Positions 1 to 5,520 of a stretch of 6,607 bases of DNA are shown here, one piece after another; position 1 is the first letter of the stretch; every line of letters begins with the position of its first letter. The notes beneath the pieces were generated by a model, which did no database searches, had not been told where the DNA came from, and was given only the letters and a program-made list of their open reading frames with translations. Source of the DNA: Actinomycetota bacterium (GTDB lineage: Bacteria; Actinomycetota; Acidimicrobiia; IMCC26256; BP-133); assembly GCA_030838815.1 (NCBI GenBank), contig JAUZEX010000439.1, forward strand, positions 1 to 6,607, written 5' to 3'. The translations under genes and the position numbers were made by a program.

Positions 1-158
1 TCGGCCCGCCAGCTGGCGAGCCGAGCCCGTTCCCCGCGCTGCTCGATCGTCTCGGGCTCGCAGCTCCCCGATGACCGAGCCGCGACCGGCGACCCTTTCG
101 ACTCGGCGTCGGGTCGGCGCTCGGGCCCCGCCACTCCGCGCGACGTTGCCCCCGTCAT
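1..158 (-). CDS. Possible divergent gene, 5' end only, product not recognised
   Basis: From an ATG at 158-156 the minus strand reads open for 52 codons to the left edge, so any gene here would be cut by the window. The peptide begins MTGATSRGVAGPERRPD and later reads ETIEQRGERARLASWRA; only this Glu/Arg-rich end looks like ordinary protein, and I do not recognise a family. A TACGCT hexamer on the minus strand (172-167) lies 8 nt before the ATG, a spacing compatible with a leaderless or near-leaderless transcript. About 85% of codons end in G or C. However, plus frame 1 is also open from 1 to 222 and shares the same third codon positions, so codon bias cannot decide the strand. Non-coding DNA is a real alternative. 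Confidence 0.28.
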   Translation of the reverse strand, partial: MTGATSRGVAGPERRPDAESKGSPVAARSSGSCEPETIEQRGERARLASWRA

Positions 159-273
159 GACGGCAGAGCGTACCTGGCTCCTTCCGCCAACCTGGTGCAC
201 GGAGGGGGCTGACCAGCGGTGACGGGCCGCGTCGCCGGTTCTGGGGCGGCGGCGATGGGCCTAGCGTGGGGGG
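159..273. promoter_or_regulatory. Probable divergent promoter region upstream of the deacetylase gene
   Basis: This stretch has no convincing gene of its own. It carries a minus-facing -10-like TACGCT (172-167) and a plus-facing -10-like TAGCGT (262-267). No good -35 match was seen for either. It would serve the deacetylase gene at 274 and, if real, the partial minus-strand gene ending at 158. Confidence 0.4.
262..267 (+). promoter_or_regulatory. -10-like element TAGCGT for the deacetylase gene, leaderless start
   Basis: TAGCGT fits the TANNNT pattern of actinobacterial -10 boxes. Its last base is 6 nt before the ATG at 274, which puts the expected transcription start on or next to the A of the start codon. 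A leaderless mRNA is inferred. It also supports choosing this start, although the six Gs at 268-273 could be read as a poor ribosome site. Confidence 0.5.
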
Positions 274-1299
274 ATGCTGCTCGTTGCCACCGACCCCGCT
301 TTCGCCCTCCACGACACCGGCCCGGGGCATCCCGAGCGGGCCCGGCGGCTGGAGGCGGTTGTCCTCGGCCCGGAGGTGGCTGGCCTGGCCGACGCCGTGC
401 GGCTGCTGGAGCTCCGGGAGGCCACCGCAGCCGAGCTCAGCCTGGTCCATCCCCTCGACTACCTCGAGGCCCTGGAGCGGTTCTGCACCGCCGGCGGTGG
501 CGACATCGACGGCGACACCCGGGCGTCGGCCGGCTCGTGGCGGGCCGGGAAGCTGGCCGCTGGCGCCGGGCTGGTGGCTGTCGAGGCGCTCCGGCGGGGC
601 GAGGGCGACGCCGCCTTCCTGGCCGTCCGCCCGCCCGGCCACCACGCCCTGGCCGCCCGCCCGATGGGATTCTGTCTCATCAACAACATCGCGGTGGTGG
701 CGGCCAACCTGGCCGAACAGGGGGAGCGGGTCCTCATCCTCGACTGGGACGCCCATCACGGCAATGGCACCGAGGCGATCTTCTGGGACGACCCCCGGGT
801 GCTGTACGTGTCGACGCATCAATACGGCTCCTTTTATCCGGGGACGGGCGCCCTCGACGACGTCGGCGGGCCCGGGGCCCGGGGCGCGACCCTGAACCTG
901 CCCTTCCCCGCTGGCACCACCGGCGACGTCTACCTCCGGGCCCTGGACGAGGTCGTGGCCCCGGCGGTGGAGGCGTTCGCCCCCACCTGGGTACTGGTGT
1001 CGGCCGGCTACGACGCCCACCGGGCCGACCCGCTCACCGATCTGGGGCTGTCGGCCGGCGACTTCGCCGACATCGCCCGCCGGGTGGCCGCCTTCGCCCC
1101 CGGCCCCGGGCGGCTCATCCTGTTCCTGGAGGGCGGCTACGACCTCGACGCCCTGACCACTTCGGTGGGGGCGAGCCTGGCCGCCCTGCTCGACGCCCCC
1201 TACCGGCCAGAGGAGGCCACGTCGGGCGGGCCGGGAGCCCACGTCGTCGAGGCCGCCCGGCGGCAGCAGGAGCAACTCCGGGACACAACAACCGCCTAA
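274..1299 (+). CDS. Histone deacetylase family protein (zinc amidohydrolase, class II-like)
   Basis: The 341-residue product is a complete single-domain arginase-fold deacetylase, a usual length for bacterial members. It starts in family style (GHPERARRLEAV, about 18-29). The catalytic set is intact: RPPGHHA (119-125) with the paired His123/His124; GFCLINN (132-138); DWDAHHGNG (157-165) supplying zinc ligands Asp159 and His161; SAGYDAH (243-249) supplying the third ligand Asp247; and EGGYD (286-290) with the transition-state Tyr289. The family removes acetyl groups from lysines or polyamines by zinc-dependent hydrolysis; bacterial relatives include AcuC-like and acetylpolyamine amidohydrolase enzymes. 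The substrate here cannot be read from sequence. No signal peptide or membrane segment is seen, so it is expected in the cytoplasm. The ATG at 274 is preferred because a -10-like box sits just upstream. The last 30 or so residues are a variable Glu/Gln/Arg-rich tail. Confidence 0.95.
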   Translation: MLLVATDPAFALHDTGPGHPERARRLEAVVLGPEVAGLADAVRLLELREATAAELSLVHPLDYLEALERFCTAGGGDIDGDTRASAGSWRAGKLAAGAGLVAVEALRRGEGDAAFLAVRPPGHHALAARPMGFCLINNIAVVAANLAEQGERVLILDWDAHHGNGTEAIFWDDPRVLYVSTHQYGSFYPGTGALDDVGGPGARGATLNLPFPAGTTGDVYLRALDEVVAPAVEAFAPTWVLVSAGYDAHRADPLTDLGLSAGDFADIARRVAAFAPGPGRLILFLEGGYDLDALTTSVGASLAALLDAPYRPEEATSGGPGAHVVEAARRQQEQLRDTTTA

Positions 1300-1395
1300 C
1301 GGTCAGAACGGGGGGAGCCGTCGATTCGCGGCCCAAGCCCGGCCGTCGGCGTGCCGATCTTTCGAGCAGACCGGCAACCGTCGTAAGGAAGTCAC
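1300..1395 (+). promoter_or_regulatory. Leader of the pilT-like gene with a palindrome and a sigma-28-like -10
   Basis: This 96-nt gap contains a 12-bp palindrome TCGGC-GT-GCCGA (1346-1357). Its right arm overlaps GCCGATCT (1353-1360), which resembles the GCCGATAA -10 of the FliA/WhiG (sigma-28) class. Fifteen bases upstream, where a TAAA -35 would be expected, there is only CAAG (1334-1337). No ordinary -10 box was evident. The promoter call is therefore tentative; the gap might also hold the end of the deacetylase transcript. Confidence 0.25.
1385..1391 (+). promoter_or_regulatory. Ribosome binding site for the pilT-like gene, fixes the GTG start
   Basis: AAGGAAG lies 4 nt before a GTG at 1396, with its GGA core 6 nt from the start. 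The product begins at the usual point for the family N-terminus, so the GTG is preferred over later ATG codons. Confidence 0.65.
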
Positions 1396-2496
1396 GTGCT
1401 CGAGCTGTCCGAGGTGCTCCGCTACGTCGTGGAACAACGGGCCTCTGACCTTCACCTGAAGGCCGGAAGCCGCCCCTTCATCCGCATCGACGGGCACCTC
1501 ACCGAGACACCCTTCGACACCCTCGGCCCCGCCGACACCGAGCGGCTGGCCTACGCGGTGTTGCCGCCGGACCGGGCCGACGAGTTCACCCGCCACGGCG
1601 AGGCCGACTTCGCCTACGGGTCGGGCGAAGCGGGCGGCGCCGGTCGGTTCCGCGTCAACGTCTTCCGCCAGCGCAACACGGTGGCCCTGGTCCTGCGCCG
1701 GGTGCTCCCCGGCACGCCGTCCTTCGACGCCCTCGGTCTCCCGCCCGCCGTACGGCGCCTCACCGAGGAGCCCCGGGGCCTCGTGCTCGTCACCGGGCCG
1801 ACCGGATCGGGCAAGACCACGACGATCGCGGCCATGATCGACTCGATCAACGAGTCGCAGGCCCGGCACATCGTCACCATCGAGGACCCGATCGAGGTCC
1901 TCCACTCCGACAAGCGGTCACTGGTCAACCAGCGGGAGATCGGCACCGACACCGAGAACTACGCCAGCGCCCTCAAGCGGGTGCTCCGCCAGGACCCGGA
2001 CGTCATCTTCATCGGCGAGATGCGCGACCCGGAGACCGTTGGGGCCGCCCTGTCGGCGGCCAACACCGGACACCTCGTCTTCTCGACGCTGCACACCGTC
2101 AACGCCACCGAGACCGTCAACCGGATCGTCGACTTCTTCCCGCCCCACCAGCAGCACCAGGCCCGCCTGTCGCTGGCCGGCTCGCTGCGGGGCATCGTGA
2201 GCCAGCGGCTCCTGGAGCGGGTCGACGGGAAAGGCCGGATCCCGGCCGTCGAGGTGCTGGTGGCCACCGGCCGGGCCTTCGACAAGATCGTCTCTCCCGA
2301 CGAGACCCACGAGCTGGAGCAGATCATCGCCGAGGGCGAGTACTACGGGATGCAGACCTTCGACCAGAGCCTCTTCGCCCTGTACAAGAACGGGCTCATC
2401 GGCCTGCGGGACGCCCTGGCCGCCGCCAGCCACCCTCACGACCTCCGGATCGCCCTCCAGCAGGCCGGCCTGCCGGTCGGGACGTCGGCGGCCTGA
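1396..2496 (+). CDS. pilT: PilT/PilU-family type IV pilus retraction ATPase
   Basis: The 366-residue product is a full-length secretion ATPase of the PilT branch, expected as a hexamer on the cytoplasmic side of the membrane that powers pilus retraction. The N-terminal PAS-like domain has the typical ASDLHLKAGSRPFIRIDG stretch (16-33). The RecA-like domain holds Walker A GPTGSGKT (134-141, Lys140), Asp box TIEDPIE (161-167), Walker B region VIFIGEMRD (203-211, Glu208) and His box TGHLVFSTLHT (224-234). The C-terminal part (EVLVATGRAFDKI, then GMQTFDQSL at about 318-326) matches PilT rather than PilB. The zinc-binding four-cysteine motif of PilB extension motors is absent; in fact no cysteine is seen. 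The start is GTG. No other pilus genes are in the window, so it stands apart from any pilus assembly cluster. PilT and PilU cannot be separated with certainty. Confidence 0.93.
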   Translation: MLELSEVLRYVVEQRASDLHLKAGSRPFIRIDGHLTETPFDTLGPADTERLAYAVLPPDRADEFTRHGEADFAYGSGEAGGAGRFRVNVFRQRNTVALVLRRVLPGTPSFDALGLPPAVRRLTEEPRGLVLVTGPTGSGKTTTIAAMIDSINESQARHIVTIEDPIEVLHSDKRSLVNQREIGTDTENYASALKRVLRQDPDVIFIGEMRDPETVGAALSAANTGHLVFSTLHTVNATETVNRIVDFFPPHQQHQARLSLAGSLRGIVSQRLLERVDGKGRIPAVEVLVATGRAFDKIVSPDETHELEQIIAEGEYYGMQTFDQSLFALYKNGLIGLRDALAAASHPHDLRIALQQAGLPVGTSAA

Positions 2497-2506
2497 CGCC
2501 GGACGC

Positions 2507-2586
2507 GCCGCAACCGCCTCCGGCCCTCCCGCTCCGACCCGCTGGGGTGGGTCGAAACGGCGATTCCGATCTGAGGCGGTTGCGGC
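2507..2586. repeat. Perfect 14-bp inverted repeat enclosing a nested hairpin
   Basis: GCCGCAACCGCCTC (2507-2520) is the exact reverse complement of GAGGCGGTTGCGGC (2573-2586). The 52-nt interior contains a second perfect pairing, CGACCC (2535-2540) with GGGTCG (2549-2554) around an 8-nt loop, and a small CGG/CCG pairing (2558-2560 with 2566-2568). As RNA this would form a long closing stem with a two-hairpin junction inside. The loop is far too long for a simple intrinsic terminator and no T-run follows. No target-site duplication flanks it, so a small transposable element is not supported. Its function is unknown. Confidence 0.6.
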
Positions 2587-2588
2587 TC

Positions 2589-2609
2589 CCTACGGAGGTT
2601 TCCCGTAGG
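2589..2609. repeat. 7-bp perfect hairpin CCTACGG/CCGTAGG
   Basis: CCTACGG (2589-2595) pairs exactly with CCGTAGG (2603-2609) across a 7-nt loop, starting 3 nt after the 14-bp repeat ends. It is not followed by a T-run. It may be part of one larger folded RNA with the neighbouring repeats. Confidence 0.5.
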
Positions 2610-2658
2610 AGGCACGTCCATCACGATACGGATCTGCGGCCTTCGGCAACATCCCGCC

Positions 2659-2681
2659 ACCCGGCCTCTTCGAGGTGGGGT
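2659..2681. repeat. GC-rich hairpin, 9 pairs with one mismatch
   Basis: ACCCGGCCTC (2659-2668) pairs with GAGGTGGGGT (2672-2681) around a TTC loop, with one G-T wobble and one G-G mismatch. An alternative pairing uses GGTG-GGG (2675-2680 region) with CCC-T-CACC (2684-2691), so two folds compete for the same strand. Competing folds are a feature of attenuators, but nothing else here proves attenuation. A/T-rich sequence follows at 2695, without a clean T-run. Confidence 0.4.
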
Positions 2682-2702
2682 TGCCCTCACCACCAAAACT
2701 TA

Positions 2703-2729
2703 TTGGCAGAACTTGTTCCAGGACATATT
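2703..2729 (+). promoter_or_regulatory. A/T-rich promoter-like strip upstream of the CCA gene
   Basis: TTGGCA (2703-2708) differs from the TTGACA -35 consensus by one base, and CATATT (2724-2729) is -10-like, but the 15-nt spacing is shorter than the usual 17. Between them is a palindrome GAAC-TT-GTTC (2709-2718), and just upstream CCAA-6-TTGG (2693-2706). The actinobacterial LexA box has four bases between GAAC and GTTC, so this is not a match to it. Promoter activity and a bound regulator are inferred only. Confidence 0.3.
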
Positions 2730-2756
2730 GATGGAAGACCAGTGCCCGCGCTCGGC

Positions 2757-2762
2757 CACAAT
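2757..2762 (+). promoter_or_regulatory. -10-like element CACAAT for the CCA gene, leaderless start
   Basis: CACAAT ends 6 nt before the ATG at 2769, the same spacing as TAGCGT before the deacetylase ATG at 274. This would place transcription start at the start codon and explains why no ribosome binding site is seen. The -35 region at the expected distance (GAAGAC, 2734-2739) is weak. Confidence 0.4.
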
Positions 2763-2768
2763 GGGGTG

Positions 2769-4211
2769 ATGACCGCCGTTCCCGAGAGGCTGCGCCCGCT
2801 CCTGGCGCCGGAGTCGCCCCTTCAGGATCTGGCACGTCGGTTCGCCGCCGCCGGGCACAGCCTCCACCTCGTCGGCGGCTCGGTGCGCGACGCCCTGCTC
2901 GGCATCACGAATCCCGACGCCGACTACGACCTCACCACCGACGCCCGGCCCGACGCCGTGCTGGAGCTCGTGCGAGCCTGGGCCGACCACGTCTGGCTCC
3001 AGGGTCAGGCCTACGGCACCATCGGCGGCGCCCTGGTGACGCCGCCGTTCTCGCCGGAGAAGCCGTTCCGAGTCGAAGTCACCACCTTCCGGGCCGAGGT
3101 CTACCGGCCGGACAGCCGCAAGCCGTCGGTGACGTTCTCCGATTCGCTGGAGACGGACCTCTCGCGACGCGACTTCACCGTCAACGCCATGGCCATCTCG
3201 CTCCCCGAGCCGGCGCTGGCCGACCCCTACGGGGGCCTCGACGATCTGCTCGTCCACAAGCGGCTGCGGACGCCGCTCGATCCCGAGGTGTCCTTCCTCG
3301 ACGACCCGCTGCGGATGATGCGGGCGGCCCGCTTCATGGCCGCCCTCGGCCTGGAGCCCGACCCGGCGCTCGTGACGGCGGCCACCGACCTGGCCGGCCG
3401 CCTCGAGGTGGTGAGCGCGGAGCGGATCCGTGACGAGCTGTCCAAGCTATTGGTCGTCGATGACCCGTCGCCGGGGCTGTGGTTCCTGGTCCGGACGGGC
3501 CTCGCCGACGAGTTCCTCCCCGAGCTGCCCGGCCTGGCCCTGGAGCAGGACCCGATCCACCACCACAAGGACGTGCTGGCCCACACGATCGCCGTGGTGG
3601 CCAAGACACGTCCGGAACTGGTGGTGCGCCTCGCGGCTCTGCTCCACGATGTCGGCAAGCCGAAGACGCGGTCGTTCGGGCCCGAGGGCGTCAGTTTCCA
3701 CCTCCACGACGTCGTCGGCGCCCGCATGGCCGAGGAGCGCCTCCGGGCCCTGCGCTTCCCCAAGGACACGATCGAGGCGGTGACGGAGCTCGTACTGCTC
3801 CACCTGCGGTTCCACACCTACAAGATGGGTTGGACGGACAAAGCCATCCGCCGCTACGTGCGCGACGCCGGCCCCCTCCTCGACGACCTCAACCACCTGG
3901 TGCGCTGCGACTGCACCACCCGCAACCAGGCCAAGGCGAGGGCGCTGGGTCGGCGCATGGACGACCTCGAGGCCCGCATCGCCGATCTGGCCGAGCGGGA
4001 GGAGCTGGCCTCGATCCGGCCCGCTCTCGACGGCCACCGGGTGATGGAACTGCTCGGCGTCCCCCCGGGCCGTGTCGTCGGCGACGCCCTCACGATGCTG
4101 CTCGACGCCCGCATCGACGAGGGCCCGATGACCGAGGAGGAGGCCGAGCGCCGCCTTCTCGACTGGGCCGGGGCACGCGGCATCGGGCCCGGAAAATCCG
4201 ACGCACCGTGA
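2769..4211 (+). CDS. cca: CCA tRNA nucleotidyltransferase, class II with HD domain
   Basis: The 480-residue product adds or repairs the 3'-terminal CCA of tRNAs using CTP and ATP. The class II nucleotidyltransferase head has LVGGSVRD (34-41), the metal-binding DYD (52-54) in DADYDLTT, and the GTIGGALV stretch (83-90). Next come RRDFTVNAMA (133-142) and DPLRMMRAARF (179-189), typical of the nucleotide-selecting neck and helical region. A C-terminal HD domain follows, with HHHKD (264-268) and LLHDVGKPK (291-299; His293/Asp294). The order and length match actinobacterial CCA enzymes, called PcnA in mycobacteria, which are not poly(A) polymerases despite that name. The HD domain suggests added phosphohydrolase activity, not proven here. 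The ATG at 2769 is chosen because family homology begins soon after and a -10-like box precedes it. The next gene begins 49 nt downstream. Confidence 0.95.
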   Translation: MTAVPERLRPLLAPESPLQDLARRFAAAGHSLHLVGGSVRDALLGITNPDADYDLTTDARPDAVLELVRAWADHVWLQGQAYGTIGGALVTPPFSPEKPFRVEVTTFRAEVYRPDSRKPSVTFSDSLETDLSRRDFTVNAMAISLPEPALADPYGGLDDLLVHKRLRTPLDPEVSFLDDPLRMMRAARFMAALGLEPDPALVTAATDLAGRLEVVSAERIRDELSKLLVVDDPSPGLWFLVRTGLADEFLPELPGLALEQDPIHHHKDVLAHTIAVVAKTRPELVVRLAALLHDVGKPKTRSFGPEGVSFHLHDVVGARMAEERLRALRFPKDTIEAVTELVLLHLRFHTYKMGWTDKAIRRYVRDAGPLLDDLNHLVRCDCTTRNQAKARALGRRMDDLEARIADLAEREELASIRPALDGHRVMELLGVPPGRVVGDALTMLLDARIDEGPMTEEEAERRLLDWAGARGIGPGKSDAP

Positions 4212-4224
4212 GCGTCTGACCCGG

Positions 4225-4230
4225 TAGCGT
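4225..4230 (+). promoter_or_regulatory. -10-like element TAGCGT for the lipase gene
   Basis: The hexamer is identical to the one before the deacetylase gene. Here it lies 30 nt before the ATG at 4261, predicting a leader of about 24 nt that includes a ribosome binding site. No clear -35 is seen. The lipase therefore probably has its own promoter in addition to any read-through from the CCA gene. Confidence 0.4.
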
Positions 4231-4247
4231 CACACCCGGCCTTGGCT

Positions 4248-4253
4248 GGGAGG
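4248..4253 (+). promoter_or_regulatory. Ribosome binding site for the lipase gene
   Basis: GGGAGG is placed 7 nt before the ATG at 4261, a standard spacing. That start also yields a well-formed signal peptide, so both observations agree on it. Confidence 0.6.
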
Positions 4254-4260
4254 TGCGGGG

Positions 4261-5520
4261 ATGCGACAGGTCGGGCGGGCTGTGGGAGCGGTGCTGGTCT
4301 CGTTGGCCACGCTGTTCGTGGTTCCGGGCGTGCCAGCCCGGGCTGCGCCCTCGCCGCCGGTCGTGCTGATCCCCGGCTGGCACGGCGATGCGTCCTCCTT
4401 CGACCGGATGATCCCGGCGCTGGAGGCGGCCGGGATGACGGTGCTCGACTTCGATCCGGCCCGGCCCGGCGCCCAGGCCCTGGCCTACGCCCCCACGGCC
4501 GACGGGCAGCACATCCCCGATGTTGCCGCCCGGGTCGTGCAGCCGGCCGTGGAGGCGGCGCTGGCCCGGGCGGGCTACCCGGCCAACGCTCCGATCGACG
4601 TCGTCGGGTACTCCATGGGCGGGCTGATCGCCCGGTGGCTGATCGAACACCCGGGTGGCGAGGTCGAGCCAGGCTGGGCCGGCCGGGTGGGCACGCTGGT
4701 CATGCTCGGCACCCCCAACCACGGCACGTTCGAGGCCTGGGTGCCGGGCACCATCGGAGGCTTCGGCCGGTGGAACGCCACCGGCGGCGACATGCGCCCC
4801 GGCTCGCCCTTCCTCCGCACGATGGGCACATCCGAGCCGCCCGGCGAGCGCTACGTCGCCATCGGCGGCGCGCCTCCGTGGCTGGGGGTCCCCCGCCACG
4901 ACTACGACGGCGACGGGGTGGCTCACGGCCACGACGGGCTCGTACCGTCGGAATCTCCGTTCCTGTCCGGGGACGAGCACTACCTCGTGCCCGCCCACCA
5001 CGGCGCCCTCCCGGCCGATCCCCAGGCCCTGGCCCTGATCGTCGAGGCCCTCGGCCGGCGCCCGACCGACCCGCCGGTGGGCGGGGCGGCCAACCTCCTG
5101 GGCCCCGCCACCATCCGGTTGGAATACGCCGCCATCAGCGGAGACCATGACCGGTGGACGGCCGACGAGAACCGGTTCAAGATCTCCGTCGACCCCGATG
5201 GCGGCGGCGACGGGTTCGTCCCGCTGGGCGAGATCGGCTACAGGCGGGATGCGCCCTTCACCCAGAGCTGGGGTGACGGCGGGCCGAGCGTCGGGCCCAT
5301 CCAGCTGCCCGGCACCAGCCCCCGGATCGACGTCCGCCTCGACGTCACGGAGGCCGACCCCTGGGGCCGGCAGGTGGTGGCCACGGCGGTGTTCCGGGAC
5401 GTGATGCTGTCCGACGACCTCGACGGGATGGACTACTACGAAGCGGTCGTGCCGGTGGCCGGCGGGCGCGACGTCTTCCGCATCTCGCTCAACGGTGTCT
5501 CCGGGCTCAAGCCTCGATGA
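4261..5520 (+). CDS. Secreted alpha/beta-hydrolase lipase/esterase with extra C-terminal domain
   Basis: The 419-residue product starts with a Sec-type signal peptide: Arg at 2 and 6, a hydrophobic core at about 8-21, and likely cleavage after Ala-Arg-Ala28. The mature part is a lipase-like alpha/beta hydrolase: IPGWHG (37-42) for the oxyanion hole, nucleophile elbow GYSMGG (116-121, Ser118), then LGTPNHGT (149-156) and PGSPFL (180-185), both common in bacterial lipases. Asp225 in HDGLVPSES and His246 or His247 are the likely remaining triad members; this assignment is by pattern. A DYDGDG loop (214-219) looks like a calcium site. Residues from about 280 on, including DPDGGGDG (311-318), exceed the usual lipase core and look beta-rich; I do not recognise this domain. 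The enzyme probably hydrolyses lipid or other esters outside the cell. Its 3' end overlaps the convergent FrhB-family gene by 14 bp. Confidence 0.88.
   Translation: MRQVGRAVGAVLVSLATLFVVPGVPARAAPSPPVVLIPGWHGDASSFDRMIPALEAAGMTVLDFDPARPGAQALAYAPTADGQHIPDVAARVVQPAVEAALARAGYPANAPIDVVGYSMGGLIARWLIEHPGGEVEPGWAGRVGTLVMLGTPNHGTFEAWVPGTIGGFGRWNATGGDMRPGSPFLRTMGTSEPPGERYVAIGGAPPWLGVPRHDYDGDGVAHGHDGLVPSESPFLSGDEHYLVPAHHGALPADPQALALIVEALGRRPTDPPVGGAANLLGPATIRLEYAAISGDHDRWTADENRFKISVDPDGGGDGFVPLGEIGYRRDAPFTQSWGDGGPSVGPIQLPGTSPRIDVRLDVTEADPWGRQVVATAVFRDVMLSDDLDGMDYYEAVVPVAGGRDVFRISLNGVSGLKPR

Larger units (their letters stand above)
2497..2768. other. 272-bp intergenic region rich in inverted repeats
   Basis: No gene is supported here. 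The CCA enzyme frame stays open upstream to about 2547, but the extra 74 codons are rich in Arg/His/Pro and unlike the family N-terminus. The left two thirds carry several hairpin-forming repeats, listed separately. The right third (about 2693-2735) is markedly more A/T-rich than the rest of the window and leads into the promoter of the CCA gene. Possible roles are a 3' UTR or terminator for pilT, an independent structured RNA, or a regulatory region for the CCA gene. Confidence 0.6.

Noticed and set aside
1..222. Plus-strand C-terminal end of an upstream gene, open in frame 1 up to a TGA at 220-222
   Set aside because: The peptide has no recognisable features and codon bias drops after 158. 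It cannot be fully excluded, but the minus frame is slightly preferred.
1291..1303. Small hairpin ACCG/CGGT across the deacetylase stop codon as a terminator
   Set aside because: Only four base pairs and no T-run; likely chance.
219..1448. A 409-codon plus frame overlapping the deacetylase gene
   Set aside because: The product is almost entirely Arg, Gly and Pro with no motifs, while the frame at 274-1299 has the full deacetylase catalytic set.
1396..2496. PilB-type extension ATPase
   Set aside because: The four-cysteine zinc motif and the long N-terminal domain of PilB are missing; length and C-terminal motifs fit PilT.
2507..2586. Miniature transposable element with 14-bp terminal repeats
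   Set aside because: No target-site duplication flanks the repeats, no second copy is in the window, and the nested stem suggests RNA structure instead.
2709..2718. LexA/SOS box from GAAC...GTTC
   Set aside because: The two half-sites are 2 nt apart, whereas the actinobacterial box has 4 nt between GAAC and GTTC.
2630..2720. c-di-GMP class I riboswitch near the pilT gene; the minus strand has a GGGCAACC stretch that recalls it
   Set aside because: The required conserved segments (GGGCAAACC, GGACGCAAAGCC and the closing motif) are not present together, and no minus-strand gene follows it.
2547..2768. An N-terminal extension of the CCA enzyme by 74 codons
   Set aside because: The extra residues do not look like the family, no ribosome site precedes 2547, and a -10-like box sits just before the ATG at 2769. 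The region is better explained by inverted repeats.
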